From Chara braunii (lineage: Eukaryota; Streptophyta; Charophyceae; Charales; Characeae): DNA of 43,153 nucleotides. The notes under the pieces are model-generated. The model had not been told where the DNA came from and did no database searches. It saw nothing but the letters and a program-made list of their open reading frames with translations. The stretch lies in the NCBI GenBank assembly GCA_003427395.1, contig BFEA01000302.1, forward strand, positions 1,773,256-1,816,408, in the 5' to 3' direction. Position 1 is the first letter of the stretch; each line of letters starts with the position of its first letter. The translations under genes and the position numbers were made by a program. Positions 1-10,566 of this stretch are shown one piece after another.

Positions 1-192
1 TCTTTCCATTGGTTGAGGCCATAATATGAGGGTCATCCCACCATGCTCGGAGGTTGAGGATTTTATCCTCATCTAGTTTCGTCTCCTAGATGCATATGAA
101 GTGGACGTGGTTCTTCTGGATCAACGACTTCTGCAGGTGGCGATTATCCCTTCCACATGTATCCCCCAGGCCCCTAAATGTTCCAGGGGGTG
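1..192 (-). pseudogene. LINE ORF2 fragment: start of endonuclease domain (broken)
   Basis: Read on the minus strand, this stretch begins with a W-N-I-stop-G-P-G segment (positions about 189 down to 170), which fits the W-N-I/V-R-G-L-G opening of plant L1 apurinic-type endonucleases. About 20 residues on it reads HVHFICI-stop-ETKLDED (about 105 down to 70), the family's catalytic Q-E-T motif with Q changed to a stop (CAG to TAG). These domains nick target DNA to prime reverse transcription. Both stops can be explained by C-to-T change, as expected in a methylated relic. A small frame shift separates the two motifs. The element runs off the window start, and an ORF1-like piece lies just upstream on the same strand. 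Confidence 0.7.
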
Positions 193-280
193 ATTTTTTC
201 ATTAAGCATTACCACGAGAGGCCGTCGACATGAGCTGGATCCGTACAGATAGGATAAAAAATCAAGAGTGTGGCTGATTG

Positions 281-634
281 TCACCTGTGGCTGCAGAGCC
301 CATGTACCATTTCTGGGTCAATGTAGATTAGGTGTCGATGAGAAAGTGATCTAATCTCAGGAATCTTCGTAACTAGCTTCCCTAGGAATGTTGCATCGAC
401 TCCAAGGACTGTAATCCTAACCAATTCCGGACTATCGATGTGCGCGAGCCAATCGGAAGGGACCAGACACAGAGCTCGACCTGCTAGATGGATCAACGCA
501 TCCTGTGACATACGTGCATCCATCAACGGGGCGTATATCTTGACTGTAGAACCTGGTTTATCGATGAAGGAGTTTGGGACTGAAACAACTTGGACGCAGT
601 TATGCGAGGACGTAAATGTTTTTCTGCGTTGCAC
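281..634 (-). pseudogene. Probable LINE ORF1 C-terminal fragment, RRM-like
   Basis: This is a 117-codon open frame directly 5' of the endonuclease start on the same strand, the place where L1 ORF1 ends. The segment PELVRITVLGVDATFLGKL followed by VTKIPEIRSL resembles the strand-helix-strand of the RRM-like DUF4283 region in plant L1 ORF1 proteins (usual role: RNA binding in the element's ribonucleoprotein). The match is by pattern only. There is no CCHC knuckle in the remaining piece, and the start is arbitrary because upstream frames are broken. Alternatively it is a chance frame, but its position supports the LINE reading. Confidence 0.45.
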
Positions 635-640
635 TAAATA

Positions 641-1608
641 AGAGTGGAAACAAAAGTTCAGATCAACCCTTATCTAATCCCTTTAAGGTTGTGGCTTGTC
701 GTCTATTTTGCTCCATGAATTGTCTAGAGCCTTCCTTGTGACAAGAGCTTCCTTCGTCCTGTCCTCGTTGAGATATTCCTCAAAGTGTCATGCCATTGTT
801 ATTCTCGCCCCCCCTCGCTACTCCCAAGGGAGAAAAGATGGGGTTACGAAGATGTAACTTCCTCCAAGTCTGCCACTGTGGCTGTCATGGTGCTTGTCCC
901 TTGCGAGACTCGCTCGCCTTGGTGCGACCCTGTTTTAGTGCTTCTTGGAGCCATAGTGCGCGATGAGGTAGGTGAGGAGCTCGATAGTTTTGAGCGTACG
1001 CTGCCCCTACGTTCTCCTTAACCATTTTGGTGACCGCCCCCTTGCTGACTTCCTCGTTGACCTCCATCTAATCAGATACAGGGTGTTACCAACGTTGTAC
1101 CCTAGTACAACTATCAGCCAAACACATGCTGCACCACAGTGTTTAAGCGTGCGCCACCTGTACTTTAACGAGTTGTCTTTGAAATGTGGTGAAGGACAAC
1201 TCCTTAAACCGTGACAGAGCCTCGACGGGGATAACCATTCTGACATTTTTTATCTAGGCTTTCCTGGTGTCTCGTTATGAGGGGTGCACTTTGCTTACCG
1301 GTCCAATCGCTCTCTCCGCTTCATCCTCCAGGAAGCAATACGTGTCGATACGAACATTAATGTATCTCATCCCAAAATATTGTTTCGCCTCCTCCCGTTT
1401 TGCTTCCTGGATTTTCGCCTTTGTCATTCATGGCTTGGACATAATCTTCCACTGAGTGATACCCTTGCTACCATCTCCTCGATCATTCACTCAACCACCT
1501 TTTTATCCTTTGAGATGTAGGATGGGGCGTTACTAGATCCGGTGCACACTCTCTCTCTTGTTATAGTGGGGTCAAAGCGTGCCTCACCCAACCATATATC
1601 CTCATGCC
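641..1608. other. No recognisable gene; possibly older LINE 5' sequence
   Basis: Only short overlapping frames of 60-80 codons occur on both strands, none with a domain I recognise. Position suggests it could be the decayed 5' part of the minus-strand LINE at 1-640, but I see no motif to prove it. Confidence 0.3.
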
Positions 1609-1630
1609 TTTTTTTTTTTTTTTTTTTTTT
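1609..1630. repeat. Poly(T) tract, 22 bp
   Basis: Uninterrupted T run. On the minus strand it would be a poly(A) tail, so a minus-strand retroposon could end here, but no recognisable body follows before the nad7 insert. Confidence 0.8.
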
Positions 1631-1770
1631 CGAGGTGTGAAAGACTTACAAGGAATTCCTAATCGGCGTCGAGGCAGATCAAAATATGGTACCAACAAAA
1701 CACAAATTGAAATATGAACTGAAAAATCTCACAAATCTCGCTCTTTGAGCCTTAAAAAAGAGATATATAT

Positions 1771-2050
1771 ATGGCTAAAACGAAACAAATAAAAAATTTG
1801 ACTTTCGATTTCGGACCTCAACACCTAGCTGCTCATGGTGTTTTAAGATTAGTTTTGCAAATGAATGGAGAAGTGGTGGAACGTGCAGAACCACATATTG
1901 GTTTACTTCATAGAGGTACGAAAAAATTAATTGAATATAAAACCTATCTACAAGCTTTGCCTTATTTTGATCGATTACATTATGTTTCTATGATTTCAAA
2001 GGAACATTCTTATCCTTTAGCTGCAGAAAAACTTTGTAATTTAAGTGTGC
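1771..2050 (+). pseudogene. nad7: nad7 5' fragment of mitochondrial origin (NUMT-like)
   Basis: The frame from ATG 1771 reads [18 protein letters not shown] and continues [19 protein letters not shown] then [18 protein letters not shown]. That is the N-terminus of NADH dehydrogenase subunit 7 (the 49-kDa, NuoD-type subunit of complex I). Homology stops after AAEKLCN near 2050 and unrelated sequence follows, so about 93 of roughly 390 codons remain. The invariant P in GPQHPAAHG is L here (CTA), and the conserved D of FDRLDYVSM is H. The codons are A/T-rich, unlike the flanks. The reading frame is continuous where introns nad7i140 and nad7i209 sit in many plants. This is a non-functional nuclear insert unless the assembly joined organelle reads. 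Confidence 0.85.
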
Positions 2051-2519
2051 AAAACCTCTATCCCAATGGTGATAAGAGCACCACCGAAATTGAGGCTTTG
2101 CCTAGTGGGCCGCTCCATCTGTTGGCAGGGAGCCTCACCTGCTGGAAATCGGTTCAGCGTCCCACAAATACATCCTTGAGTACAATGGTTCATGTGTGTT
2201 GTCATTGGAAGCATAGGGACCTGCCAGCATTGACTGCCCTGAAATCTAGGGGATTGATTGCGTAGGGTCTGTCTGTAAACAGTAGATATCGATGGCCTGG
2301 GAGAACTAAAAAATCAACAGACAAAAACACCATAAATACAGATGTTCTCCTACAGACCTTTTATCGTGACGCACTCCGGAACTGTACTTACGCTCCTGTT
2401 GCACTGCCTATTGAAGATCCCTAAATAGCTTAGCTCACTGATATCCTGGCAGCAATGATACCCTGAAGCCCAGGGATTGACTGAGCAGGTAGCGCCTGCA
2501 CCGCTCCATACCACTGCAG
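2051..2519. other. No gene seen between the nad7 insert and the LINE relic
   Basis: The open frame that starts in nad7 runs on to 2265 only by chance. Base composition changes abruptly at about 2050 and no repeat, RNA or coding motif is visible. Confidence 0.5.
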
Positions 2520-5500
2520 ATCTACGATGGACAGCCCATGGACTGGAAAGGGATCGAGGAAATCAGAAGGAGGCGCAGAGGAACCGCCCCGTCTATTTTG
2601 GTTCGGTCACTAAAACAGATACCATAGTCTCTTCTGAGTGCGTCGCCACCCCATTCCGGAGACTGTCCTCCCTCCCAACGAATGTGGGCTATCCTACCCT
2701 CCCTCCCCAGCCATTCCCCAGAAAATTGTTGGATAGCTTGTAGTATGTTTTTTTTTTCCGTTTGAAACAGATCCAGTTTTTCTTTCACACTTTGCCATTG
2801 TGCCATGATTTCTTCCTGAATATATTGATTAACCATTTCGGTGACCCCTTCCCCCTCTATCTTGACGGCTTCAATGACGAGTATGCACCTTTTCCGCCAA
2901 GAACCCAGACGACACCTCTCCTCCCCATCGTGAACATGTTATTTTCAAAAGGACAGTCCGTGGGAGAAGACTAGGTTTCACATAAGAGGGCTCTCCAGTC
3001 CCATGGCCATATGGATGCAGTGTTGCCAGATCCTGTCCCACCATCGCCATGTCAGAATCGCCCCCGGGCATTGCAAAAAGATATGCTTTATGGTTTCCGC
3101 GATCTTTGGTGGGGAAAGGAGGCCAAACAAGAGCGACACCATGGTAGCACTAAGCCTTCTTGTTTCAGGTACCTTCAATCAATTAGCCAATTATTTATAG
3201 GGCGATAACGGTGCTCTATCTGCTACTGCAGCGAGGCCAGTTTCACTGGTTTGAATCTCGTGGCCTTACACCACCGGATGGGTCGAACCGCTAGCCATCA
3301 CTCTCTCACAATTTCTTTCACATTTACCCTTGGACTCAGGAGGCGGTAGGCAGATTTTACTGACAAGGTGAATAAAGTCTTGTTTACCCCCGTTTTTCTT
3401 GCCGGATTCCATTGTCAATCCTTCGCTGCAAATCTGTCTTTTTCCACCATTTCAACACATCAAGGTGGTACCTCTTTAGCCTATTGTCATGTTCCCGATG
3501 AAAGAGATTCACCAAAGCTTCCTGTGTGTGTACCACCACCATGTTCCCCGTGCTTTCTGTATCACCCAGGATAACCATCCAATCTCCTTCATGTAAACAC
3601 GGTCCTTTGCGCAGGATGCGCACCCATTCCAGTGGTACGAAAAAGGTTAATTCCTCCAGGTTCTTCCCCACGTGATGGCAATGTTTAAGAAGAGGTTTCA
3701 ACTTTTGTTCTGTTTGCCAATTTTTTTCTTCCACGTATCATATGTCCCTGATTCTTATCACCCCCCTTTAGACCCAACTGCTCCATGGGGGGCCGAACTG
3801 CAATATACCCTCCCTTACCGATCAATGATGTGTATATTCCCGAAGAGAGGTTGTCTTGCCACCTCCTAGACGACCTGCCCTTGTCTGGTAGGGGGAGTTG
3901 GCGCCACGTATGAACGACACTAATCCATAAGTCATCCCCAACCAAGTCTCGCCTTGCAGCCCCACTTTATGTGTTCCTTTGGGATTGGGAGGGGTGGGGA
4001 ATGGACTAGAAGCGGTCTTCAAGCCAGATGAGCGGGTGGACCTCGCGAGGGGTCTGGGGGGCCAATCATGCAATTTGTTCAAGGGCCAAGGCCGGCTACA
4101 GAAGATGGGTGGTGAATAGCAGCTGCCTGATCCATTGGACCATCAATGTCGTAATCTGGATAGTCGGGTCTAGAATTCCTAGACCCCCTTGGTCTCTTCG
4201 TTGAATAACGACCGGCCAGGCGACTCTAGTGATCACATTAAAAAAAGTGTTGTCACCCTCCTAAAGCAACGCGCTGACCTGTCTCTTCAATGCTTTGACA
4301 GCCTCTTTGCTAAGGGTTCATATCACAGATTTGTACCATAGAGAGGCCAATACAACATTGTTGACGGCCAAAGTTCTGCCCATTAGCAATGTCTTCTTGT
4401 CATTCCTATGGGCGATCTTTTCCAGCGCAGGTTTCAAGATCCAGTCATCATTTAAGGTTGGCCTGCCAAAGGCAGTCATCATGATGCCCAATACCCGGAT
4501 CGGAGCCTCCATGGATAGCCATTTAACCTTCGGTTGCTAGGGAGGGCGCACCCCTTGGTGGTGAATCCACCACCTCAAGGTCTTGGTGCCCCAATTAACT
4601 GTCATGTCGGACACGCCTGTGAACCGCTTCATGAGGTTTCCGATCTCTTCCATATTTGCAGGAGAAGCATCCAACATGACATACCGGGATGACTTTATAT
4701 AGGATGGAAGAAATCTCGAGTTTTCGCAGATTCCTTGTTTGTGCGGAGGTTCGCGGCCAATGCTTCCATTACAATAATGAAGAGGAATGGCGGACTGATC
4801 TCTGCAAACGGGTTTCCGAAGCCAACATTCAATTGACTTGAACTCTCGTCGTGGCATTTTGGTGCAGAATTGCGATCCATCTTCAGAAATGTGGACCGAA
4901 GTTACATTTTTTCCAAACATTTATCCAGAAAGAACCAATCCACGTGATCATATGCTTTCTCAAAATCTATAAAAATAGCGGTTGCATTGCATTTATCCTG
5001 TTTTGTTAGTATGAGGAACTCATTTATCAAGAGAATGTTATCATGGATTCTTCATCCTTTGATGAACCATGTTTGAGAGGGGTGAGTCACGGTTTCCAGG
5101 ATAGGGATCAGGCAGTTTGCAAAGATCTTCGCTACCATCCTGTACACGACCGTAAGTAGGGTTGCCGACTGATAATTCCTGATATCCATTTTGTCCCTTT
5201 TTTTATGCAACAAGGTGAGGATGCCCTGTTCCACTAACTCCCCCATGCACCCGGATTCCCACACCTGCTCGTAGTACTTCATAAGGTCCGGGGCCATCAT
5301 GTCCCAAAATGTTTCCCAAAACTCTTTTGGGACACCGTCCAGGCCCAACGCTTTCTCCTCCTCCATTTGCAGCAAAGCGGTCCACATTTCCTCCTTGGAT
5401 AACGGGTGGTCGAGTTGTGTTTTTTGTTGTTTGGATAATTCTTTTTCGAGTGGTCAAAGAAAGGTTTCAACTTATTTCTCCCTTAACTGCTTGTCCCGCT

Positions 5501-5830
5501 GTGAGCATCTGGATGTGAAGAGGTCCTTGAAAAAGGACCACGCAATCTGTGTACACTGTTGAGTGGAGGATGTTATTTCCTCGCACCCTTGCTTTGGATC
5601 GTATACGGCCTCAATACATGTCCTCCGTGTACGTAAATGGGTCAGCCTAAAAAAATCATTGTCCATTGTACCTTCGGCATGGTAGCGTGACATTCTTGCT
5701 CTGATTTGCATCCCTTCCCATCATTGGGCAGAAAAGGTCTGCAACTGTTGTTGGAAGACTTGTATGTCTGTTTGATGGTTTGATATTGTACTCGCCATAT
5801 GTGGAGCGTCCTGCTGTTCAAGTTCAAGTT
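2520..5830 (-). mobile_element. LINE (plant L1-type) ORF2 relic, minus strand
   Basis: Frame-broken pieces on the minus strand fall in the order of an L1 ORF2, reading from high to low coordinates. They are: an endonuclease-RT linker with FFKDLFTS (about 5550), RT start EEEKALGLDGVPKEFWETFW (about 5360-5300), RT motif A AIFIDFEKAYDHVDW (about 4970-4925), PPFLFIIVMEALAANL (motif B flank, about 4790-4740), and DMTVNWGTKTLRWW (about 4600). Next come VLGIMMTAFGRPT and MGRTLAVNNVVLASLWYK (4318-4512), and finally AETIKHIFLQCPG then WRWWDRIWQ (about 3120-3030), the C-terminal Cys/His area. It matches the plus-strand LINE at 19-23 kb segment by segment, so they are the same family. Many frameshifts; no intact ORF. 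The 5' half with the endonuclease is missing. Confidence 0.85.
4300..5390 (-). pseudogene. Reverse transcriptase domain of the minus-strand LINE (dead)
   Basis: RT core of the relic above. The first 111 residues (5387-5052) hold the fingers region, including the G-LD-PKEFW entry motif, ILTLLHKKRDKMDIRNYQSA and MVAKIFANCL. Motif A with the catalytic D is readable in another frame near 4940. Motif B is scrambled: where R-Q-G-D-P is expected the frame reads GFGNPFAEISPPFLF. The FADD box is not recognisable; in its place the frame reads YVMLDASPANMEEI. It lacks a usable active site and cannot be functional. It keeps the EN-RT linker that the plus-strand copy has lost. Confidence 0.8.
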
Positions 5831-7020
5831 GTTGGATTTGTTGAAAGCCTGGAGAGAAGATGATTAGGGATCCAAGCTGCAATCAGCAGGTTAGAATCTT
5901 TTATATGTCACTGATGGTCAAACTTTGTTTCTCGGAGACACGGTCGAAGATCTTCAAAGGACTGGTATCAATAGTTATAACAGCCTTACCTGTTTGAAAT
6001 GTTTGAGGACCGACACACTCTCACATATGACCAACCATGAGACTAATGGGCGCATGCCACAACTTTGGCCCACTCAGCAAACAGATGTGTGCATATGGCT
6101 CTGTTGGATAGGTCTGCGTCGTAATCTAGCAGGGAGGGATAGTTGGGCGCTAAACAGCGCCACGCCACTTATTGAAGTGGGCAGTCGGCAGGACACGGTG
6201 TCGCCGGGAGGAAACAAGTGGAGCAAAGGCAACGACACACGCAAACCACCATACCCGCTGCCGGCGAGCTGCGCAAACGACTTTCTTCCTCTTCCCATTA
6301 CTACCCGTATCACCCCCCTCCAATTCTTTGCTCTTCTTCGCCAACCGCTCATCTTGCCGATTTGATGTTATGGCCTTATTGTCTACCGCTTACAACTTAT
6401 GTACAATCTTTTTCAGAGAAGCGTCGAAGTTCTCTGACAACCATGCCTTCTCTTCTCACTATTTTCAGTACTCGAGGTCGACATTGCTTTTGCCTTCTTG
6501 ATGCTTCTATTCTTGCTACTCTCCCTAGATTCCTCCTTCATTCTGGATTCCTCTATCATATCTCTATTCTTCCTCTGAATGAGTTCCAAATGTTCCCCGG
6601 AAAACCACACCCAATTCCCAAGATCCGGAAAGGCGTTGGCAGGAAAAGGATTCCGCTGGTGTTGAAAGCCTTGATTGTCGTGGTTCCACTTCCCTTGAGG
6701 TGCTATCCCGCCATATGGATATGGCTGCATTATGTGATGAGGTGGTATCCCGATGGAACCGGAACCTGTCCCGGCCCCGGTCCCGTCGCAGGAGTAGGAG
6801 CTTGCGTCATTCTTGCAGCCGCAATGGTAGCTGGTGGTGTAGCGTCCACCCAAAATCTTCTACAACAGGACCACCTACTCCTACTACTTCCCCTTAGCTC
6901 CCGTGTCCTCTTCTTGTCACATACATATAGCCGCTCCAAAGAATCAAAGCTCGATACCACCGCAATCCTTCATAGTGTCCTCACCCCGCTATCTTCACAT
7001 TTTCATCTCACCAGACATAC
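5831..7020. other. No supported gene
   Basis: Open frames up to 268 codons (6218-7024 plus) exist, but they overlap frames on the other strand, lack domains and have S/L/P/H-rich composition typical of chance reading of CT-rich DNA. No RNA gene or transposon ends were seen. Confidence 0.45.
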
Positions 7021-7039
7021 GTAATGACTCATATCCGGT

Positions 7040-7260
7040 GTCCACTACAATTTCAACACCCATGGGGGCTTATGGTCGTGGCAGATGCCATGTACATCCT
7101 TAAGCTCAATCTCCAACTTTGACTCCTCATGGTATCCTCGAAGTGTTGCCTTCTCAAGGTATCTTCAAATCTTCAGCCAATGAACAGATAGACTCGACCA
7201 CTCATTTTCGTTATCGACTCCAACACTCGTAAGGGCTCATGGTCGTGACAGATGCTACAT
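7040..7260 (+). repeat. Diverged direct repeat, about 165-bp spacing
   Basis: The phrase around GGGGGCTTATGGTCGTGGCA (about 7063-7085) recurs, diverged, as GGGCTCATGGTCGTGACA (about 7232-7250), each followed by GATGC and preceded by a CAACAC-type sequence. Likely an old partial duplication of unknown origin. Confidence 0.45.
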
Positions 7261-7462
7261 TACTATCACCTACGATGGTGTTCCTACAACAAACACTTTT
7301 AATCAAAATATATAATCATATGTGAAAATTACCAAATATGTGCAAACAACTATCAATCAAGGAAGTGCATAGGCGCTAGGCGAACGCTCTTGTGCGTAAC
7401 TGCTCGTTGTTTGCCCAACTCGAAAGAGAGAGAGAACTCAAAAAAATTGATGTGGTCAGAGG

Positions 7463-7808
7463 CTGCGTAGCACGACGAACGTGTTCACGCCCCTTCACGT
7501 TTGCGCGAACAGCTCGCGAACATGTTCGGGCGAACGTATATTTTTTTCCGTAAAAAACAAAAAAAACAAATTAATTGTTTTTCGGTTTTTTATTTTTAAC
7601 TCATGATTGGCTACGAATTTGAACATGACTCCAAGGCTAAAGTAGCTTGTATTAATATTTTACATAACATATAGTTTTTTTCAAAATTTTCTGAATTTGT
7701 TTTATTTTTATTTTTTTTTATGCTCACGTTCGGAGGGTTTTGGGCGCTTGTTCGCGTTTGGGCGAACATGTTCGTGTTCGCCTCCGAACGCGAACACGGT
7801 GCTATGCA
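7463..7808. mobile_element. 346-bp foldback/TIR element with 9-bp target duplication (Mutator-like size)
   Basis: The 9-mer GGTCAGAGG stands immediately left (7454-7462) and right (7809-7817). The enclosed element starts CTGCGTAGCAC and ends GTGCTATGCA, so the ends are imperfect inverted repeats. Inverted similarity continues inward through blocks such as GCGAACATGTTCGGGCGAAC (left) and GGCGAACATGTTCGTGTTCG (right), giving arms of about 80-90 bp around an A/T-rich centre of about 180 bp. A 9-bp duplication is typical of Mutator-type transposition (8 bp would suggest hAT). No coding capacity, so it is non-autonomous. The perfect target duplication suggests relatively recent insertion. Confidence 0.75.
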
Positions 7809-8141
7809 GGTCAGAGGTTTTACTTATCAAAACGAACCTACATCATCGAGCTTGACCAGTACCCGAGCTACATACCTTCTCCATCCAACTGCTCAATTTG
7901 ACTAAGGACCTATGCCCTCGCCTCTTAAATACCTTTCCTAGGCATATCCTATAGATTCCTACTAAATGTCCAATGCCCATATTACCTGCCTAACCCGTAA
8001 GGGACCTAGTAATAGGAAAGAATTGACAATCTCATCAGTAATTTGGATGGGGTCTATGTATCTGCGCAATGCAGATTTCATTCTACGACATAGAGACAAC
8101 TCCCACCTAGAAGGAATTTAACATTGTATCTTTGGACTTCA

Positions 8142-8212
8142 GCCGCAATGGCTCAAAACAAAGTCAAAAAACTTATAGCTTATAGTTCTATTGGCCATGT
8201 AGGTTACCTTTT
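8142..8212 (+). pseudogene. nad2: nad2 internal fragment of mitochondrial origin
   Basis: Reads A-A-M-A-Q-N then KVKKLIAYSSIGHVGYL, the conserved transmembrane segment of NADH dehydrogenase subunit 2 (plant consensus AMAQTKVKRLLAYSSIGHVGY). About 24 codons only. It stops exactly where an inverted nad4 fragment begins, so it is part of a composite organelle insert. Confidence 0.8.
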
Positions 8213-8380
8213 AAGTTCCCAATTTTAAGACAATTCCGGCTAAGATAACAAATCCAGCAGTGGGTGCTTCTACATGAGCTTCAAGTAACCAAATATGAAC
8301 TGGTACCATAGGCACTTTCACTGCAAAAGATGCAAACAAAGCAATCCATAGCAATATTTGACGTCCTTCACTAAATTATG
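8213..8380 (-). pseudogene. nad4: nad4 internal fragment of mitochondrial origin
   Basis: The minus strand reads [18 protein letters not shown], then [20 protein letters not shown], then [16 protein letters not shown]. This is the proton-channel transmembrane core of NADH dehydrogenase subunit 4. Two near-invariant residues are altered: P to L in HIWLPEAHVEAP and S to F in PTAGS; both fit single C-to-T changes. It is fused head-on to nad2 at 8212/8213 and stops at a transposon-like inverted repeat at 8384. About 56 codons of roughly 495 remain. Confidence 0.88.
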
Positions 8381-8383
8381 TTG

Positions 8384-8541
8384 TTAAACCACCAGTACTT
8401 GGCCCAACTATCACGCGCGGAAAAGAATAGAGTCGAAACGTTTCTAGTTGGATGAATTTGGGCGCTCATGTAGTGGCCCGAACGTTTCCTAAAATCATGG
8501 CACGTTAACGGGCACGACTTTAGGAAGTACTGGTGGTTTAA
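8384..8541. mobile_element. 158-bp inverted-repeat element ending in TTAA
   Basis: TTAAACCACCAGTACTT (8384-8400) is matched perfectly in reverse complement at 8525-8541. With TTAA at both outer ends this could be a piggyBac-like TTAA target duplication around ACCACCAG ends, or simply a 17-bp terminal repeat. The interior has no ORF. The same AAACCACCAGTA motif followed by TGGCCC recurs at 12950 and 13029, suggesting a dispersed family. It abuts the nad4 fragment. Confidence 0.6.
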
Positions 8542-9940
8542 TAAGATTTGTAAATCAGTGGTTCCCGTTTGAAACAATATACGAGATGAGGCGGCCCAAA
8601 GAGCGGTCATTTTCGACGAAGCATACCCTGGCCTTCGACCCTCTGCCTGCTGTTGGTCAAAAGCAGCAAAATTTGCGAAGAAGTCCTGGGCCCTGCGGTT
8701 TCCTGCCCGACCTGCGACTATTCTAATAAACAGAGATATCCGAAGTTAAAATTAAAATTAAAGACAAAAACATACGATGCACCAAAACATTTCCACAGCA
8801 ACACTTCTTCGTGCGATCTACAACCATCAGTTCCCAAGGTGTAGAGTTGCCATCGAGGCAAACGTCCATCAACATTCCCGGGTGCGTAACACGCTGTCCA
8901 AACTTTGTTTGTCCTTTCCTTCACTCAACCTCCTAGAGAATCCACGCCGTGCCTGGTCGAAAATCTTGCTCAGGCAGTGTACTATCCGGGTTGATATCTC
9001 AACCCTCTGTTTGGCAAGTACAAAAACATTTTTTTTGAACAATCAGACCACATCATGGCATGCCTGCTGATGCTTTTTTTTTTTTTTTTAAGCCGACACA
9101 CACACACACTCTTCTGTTCTGGGGGGCAGCAGTCTGATTGCTTATCACCGGCAAGCGTACAGAGTGGGGAGAACATGACACCGGAGAGTGCTTGCTCTGT
9201 CCTGGCACTAGTCGCCAAGGGCAGTGAGTGCGTTCTCGTGTTCAATGGGGCCCAGCAAGGGTCTCTAGACTCTCTACCACTCAGAGCTTTCTTTAACTGC
9301 TGGGCGACACTCTGCTTACCCTGTCGCAAAGGGGGGGTAGCGCGCTGGCCTTCACGCAGCTCACAGCAACAGTACTACTGCTACCACGAGCTTGCCATGC
9401 TCCATGCTGTGGCCAACATCCATTCACAACAAAGTTCACCTATCCCCTAAGTTCAAAGCACTGCATACCCTTCCGTGCCTTCACACCTCAATTACAAGAA
9501 CCCTCTAAAACCCCTTCTCCTAGTCCGCCCTGCAAAATCTTCCCCCCACCCTTTTTTTTAATCCAAATTACCCTGTAGCAACAACTTTCGGGCAGCTCTG
9601 GCATGCACTGCCATCACAAAGTACCCCCTTAATTCAACATTCATCCCCCGCACTGGCGAAATGTGGTGCTTCCATCTTCGCGCAGGGAAGGGGAACCCCT
9701 CGAAGCCTCCTGATAAGTTGGAGCAACCATCCGTTTGTTTTCCCCGTCCTTCATTTTTATCAACTTCTGGACTTACATTTTTCTTGTCCTCCTTTTTCAA
9801 AACCGTTGCATGACATTGTTCGCATTCCTTCCATGGGAGTAACTGGCGGCCGGTTGCTTTTGGAGTGTGGAGTCTGGACACAACATCCAGTACAATCAGG
9901 AAAGTCTCATTCCCCTCGAACACATGCACACACGCGCGCG
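8542..9940. other. No supported gene
   Basis: Frames of up to 143 codons overlap on opposite strands with no recognisable domains. A T run at 9076-9089 and a short CA run at 9098-9110 are the only repeats noted. Confidence 0.45.
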
Positions 9941-9941
9941 A

Positions 9942-9956
9942 GCACACACACACACA

Positions 9957-9990
<34 letters not shown>

Positions 9991-10140
9991 TGGAGCCATC
10001 TTCACATCACATATACTCTTTCCCCCTCCAAACACACCCATAGCCATACACACCACATCACGTATACCCTTTTCGTCTCCAAACACACCCACACACCCAC
10101 ACACCCACACACAACAAACACACACATTGAGCCATCCTCA
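9942..10140. repeat. (CA)n microsatellite with CA-rich imperfect minisatellite
   Basis: CA dinucleotides run from 9942 to 9990 with a few interruptions. They are followed by diverged copies of a 40-50 bp unit containing CACATCAC(A/G)TATAC-C-TTT and CTCCAAACACACCC (about 9998-10036 and 10050-10088), with a third partial copy near 10136. Open frames here are T/H repeats and not genes. Confidence 0.85.
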
Positions 10141-10453
10141 CGTCACATGTACACTTTCGGCAAATGTGTCATCAGCACCTGTATTCACTGCCAGGTACTG
10201 CAGCCTGCTCACATACCCTAAAACACATACCCTAAAACTGCCCAAACAATTACGGACCAGAAGAAAGATACAGCTGGTAGGACGTCAACACAGTCTGGGT
10301 TAGCCATGAATAAAATACTTTCTATGACAGAGAGATCCGTCGTGCATCGACACAACCTGTGCGCTTTTGGTTGCTGCGCAGTTCCCACCTTCAAAAAGTT
10401 TGACAGAGCTCATCACATTCCAAAGCTTCAGGACTCCCTCACTTTGGGCTTTA

Positions 10454-10566
10454 CGCGTGGCTCACTTGGATGCACCTGGACGAGCCATTTTCATGCCGTT
10501 ACGGCAGTATTGATCCCACATTTTCCACGCCGTTATGGCTGTACGTGTGGCTCACTTGGATGCACC
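10454..10566 (+). repeat. Direct repeat, 90-bp spacing
   Basis: CGTGGCTCACTTGGATGCAC occurs at about 10454 and again at about 10544, with partial similarity in the intervening GCCGTTA(C/T)GG phrases. Probably a local duplication. Confidence 0.65.

Noticed and set aside
1771-2265. Functional nuclear nad7 gene
   Set aside because: Homology ends at codon 93 and invariant residues are changed; the rest of the frame is unrelated.
3215-3290. tRNA-like GGTTTGAATCTC with flanking GCTCTATCTGC
   Set aside because: B box poor, no cloverleaf, lies within the minus-strand LINE relic.
6218-7024. 268-codon plus-strand open frame
   Set aside because: No domain, overlaps a 146-codon opposite-strand frame, composition biased to S/L/P/H; judged chance.
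9700-9750. CCTCCTGATAAGTTGGAGCAAC resembling the ribozyme core
   Set aside because: Core reads CTGATAA, no GAAA follows and helices do not form; only a loose resemblance.
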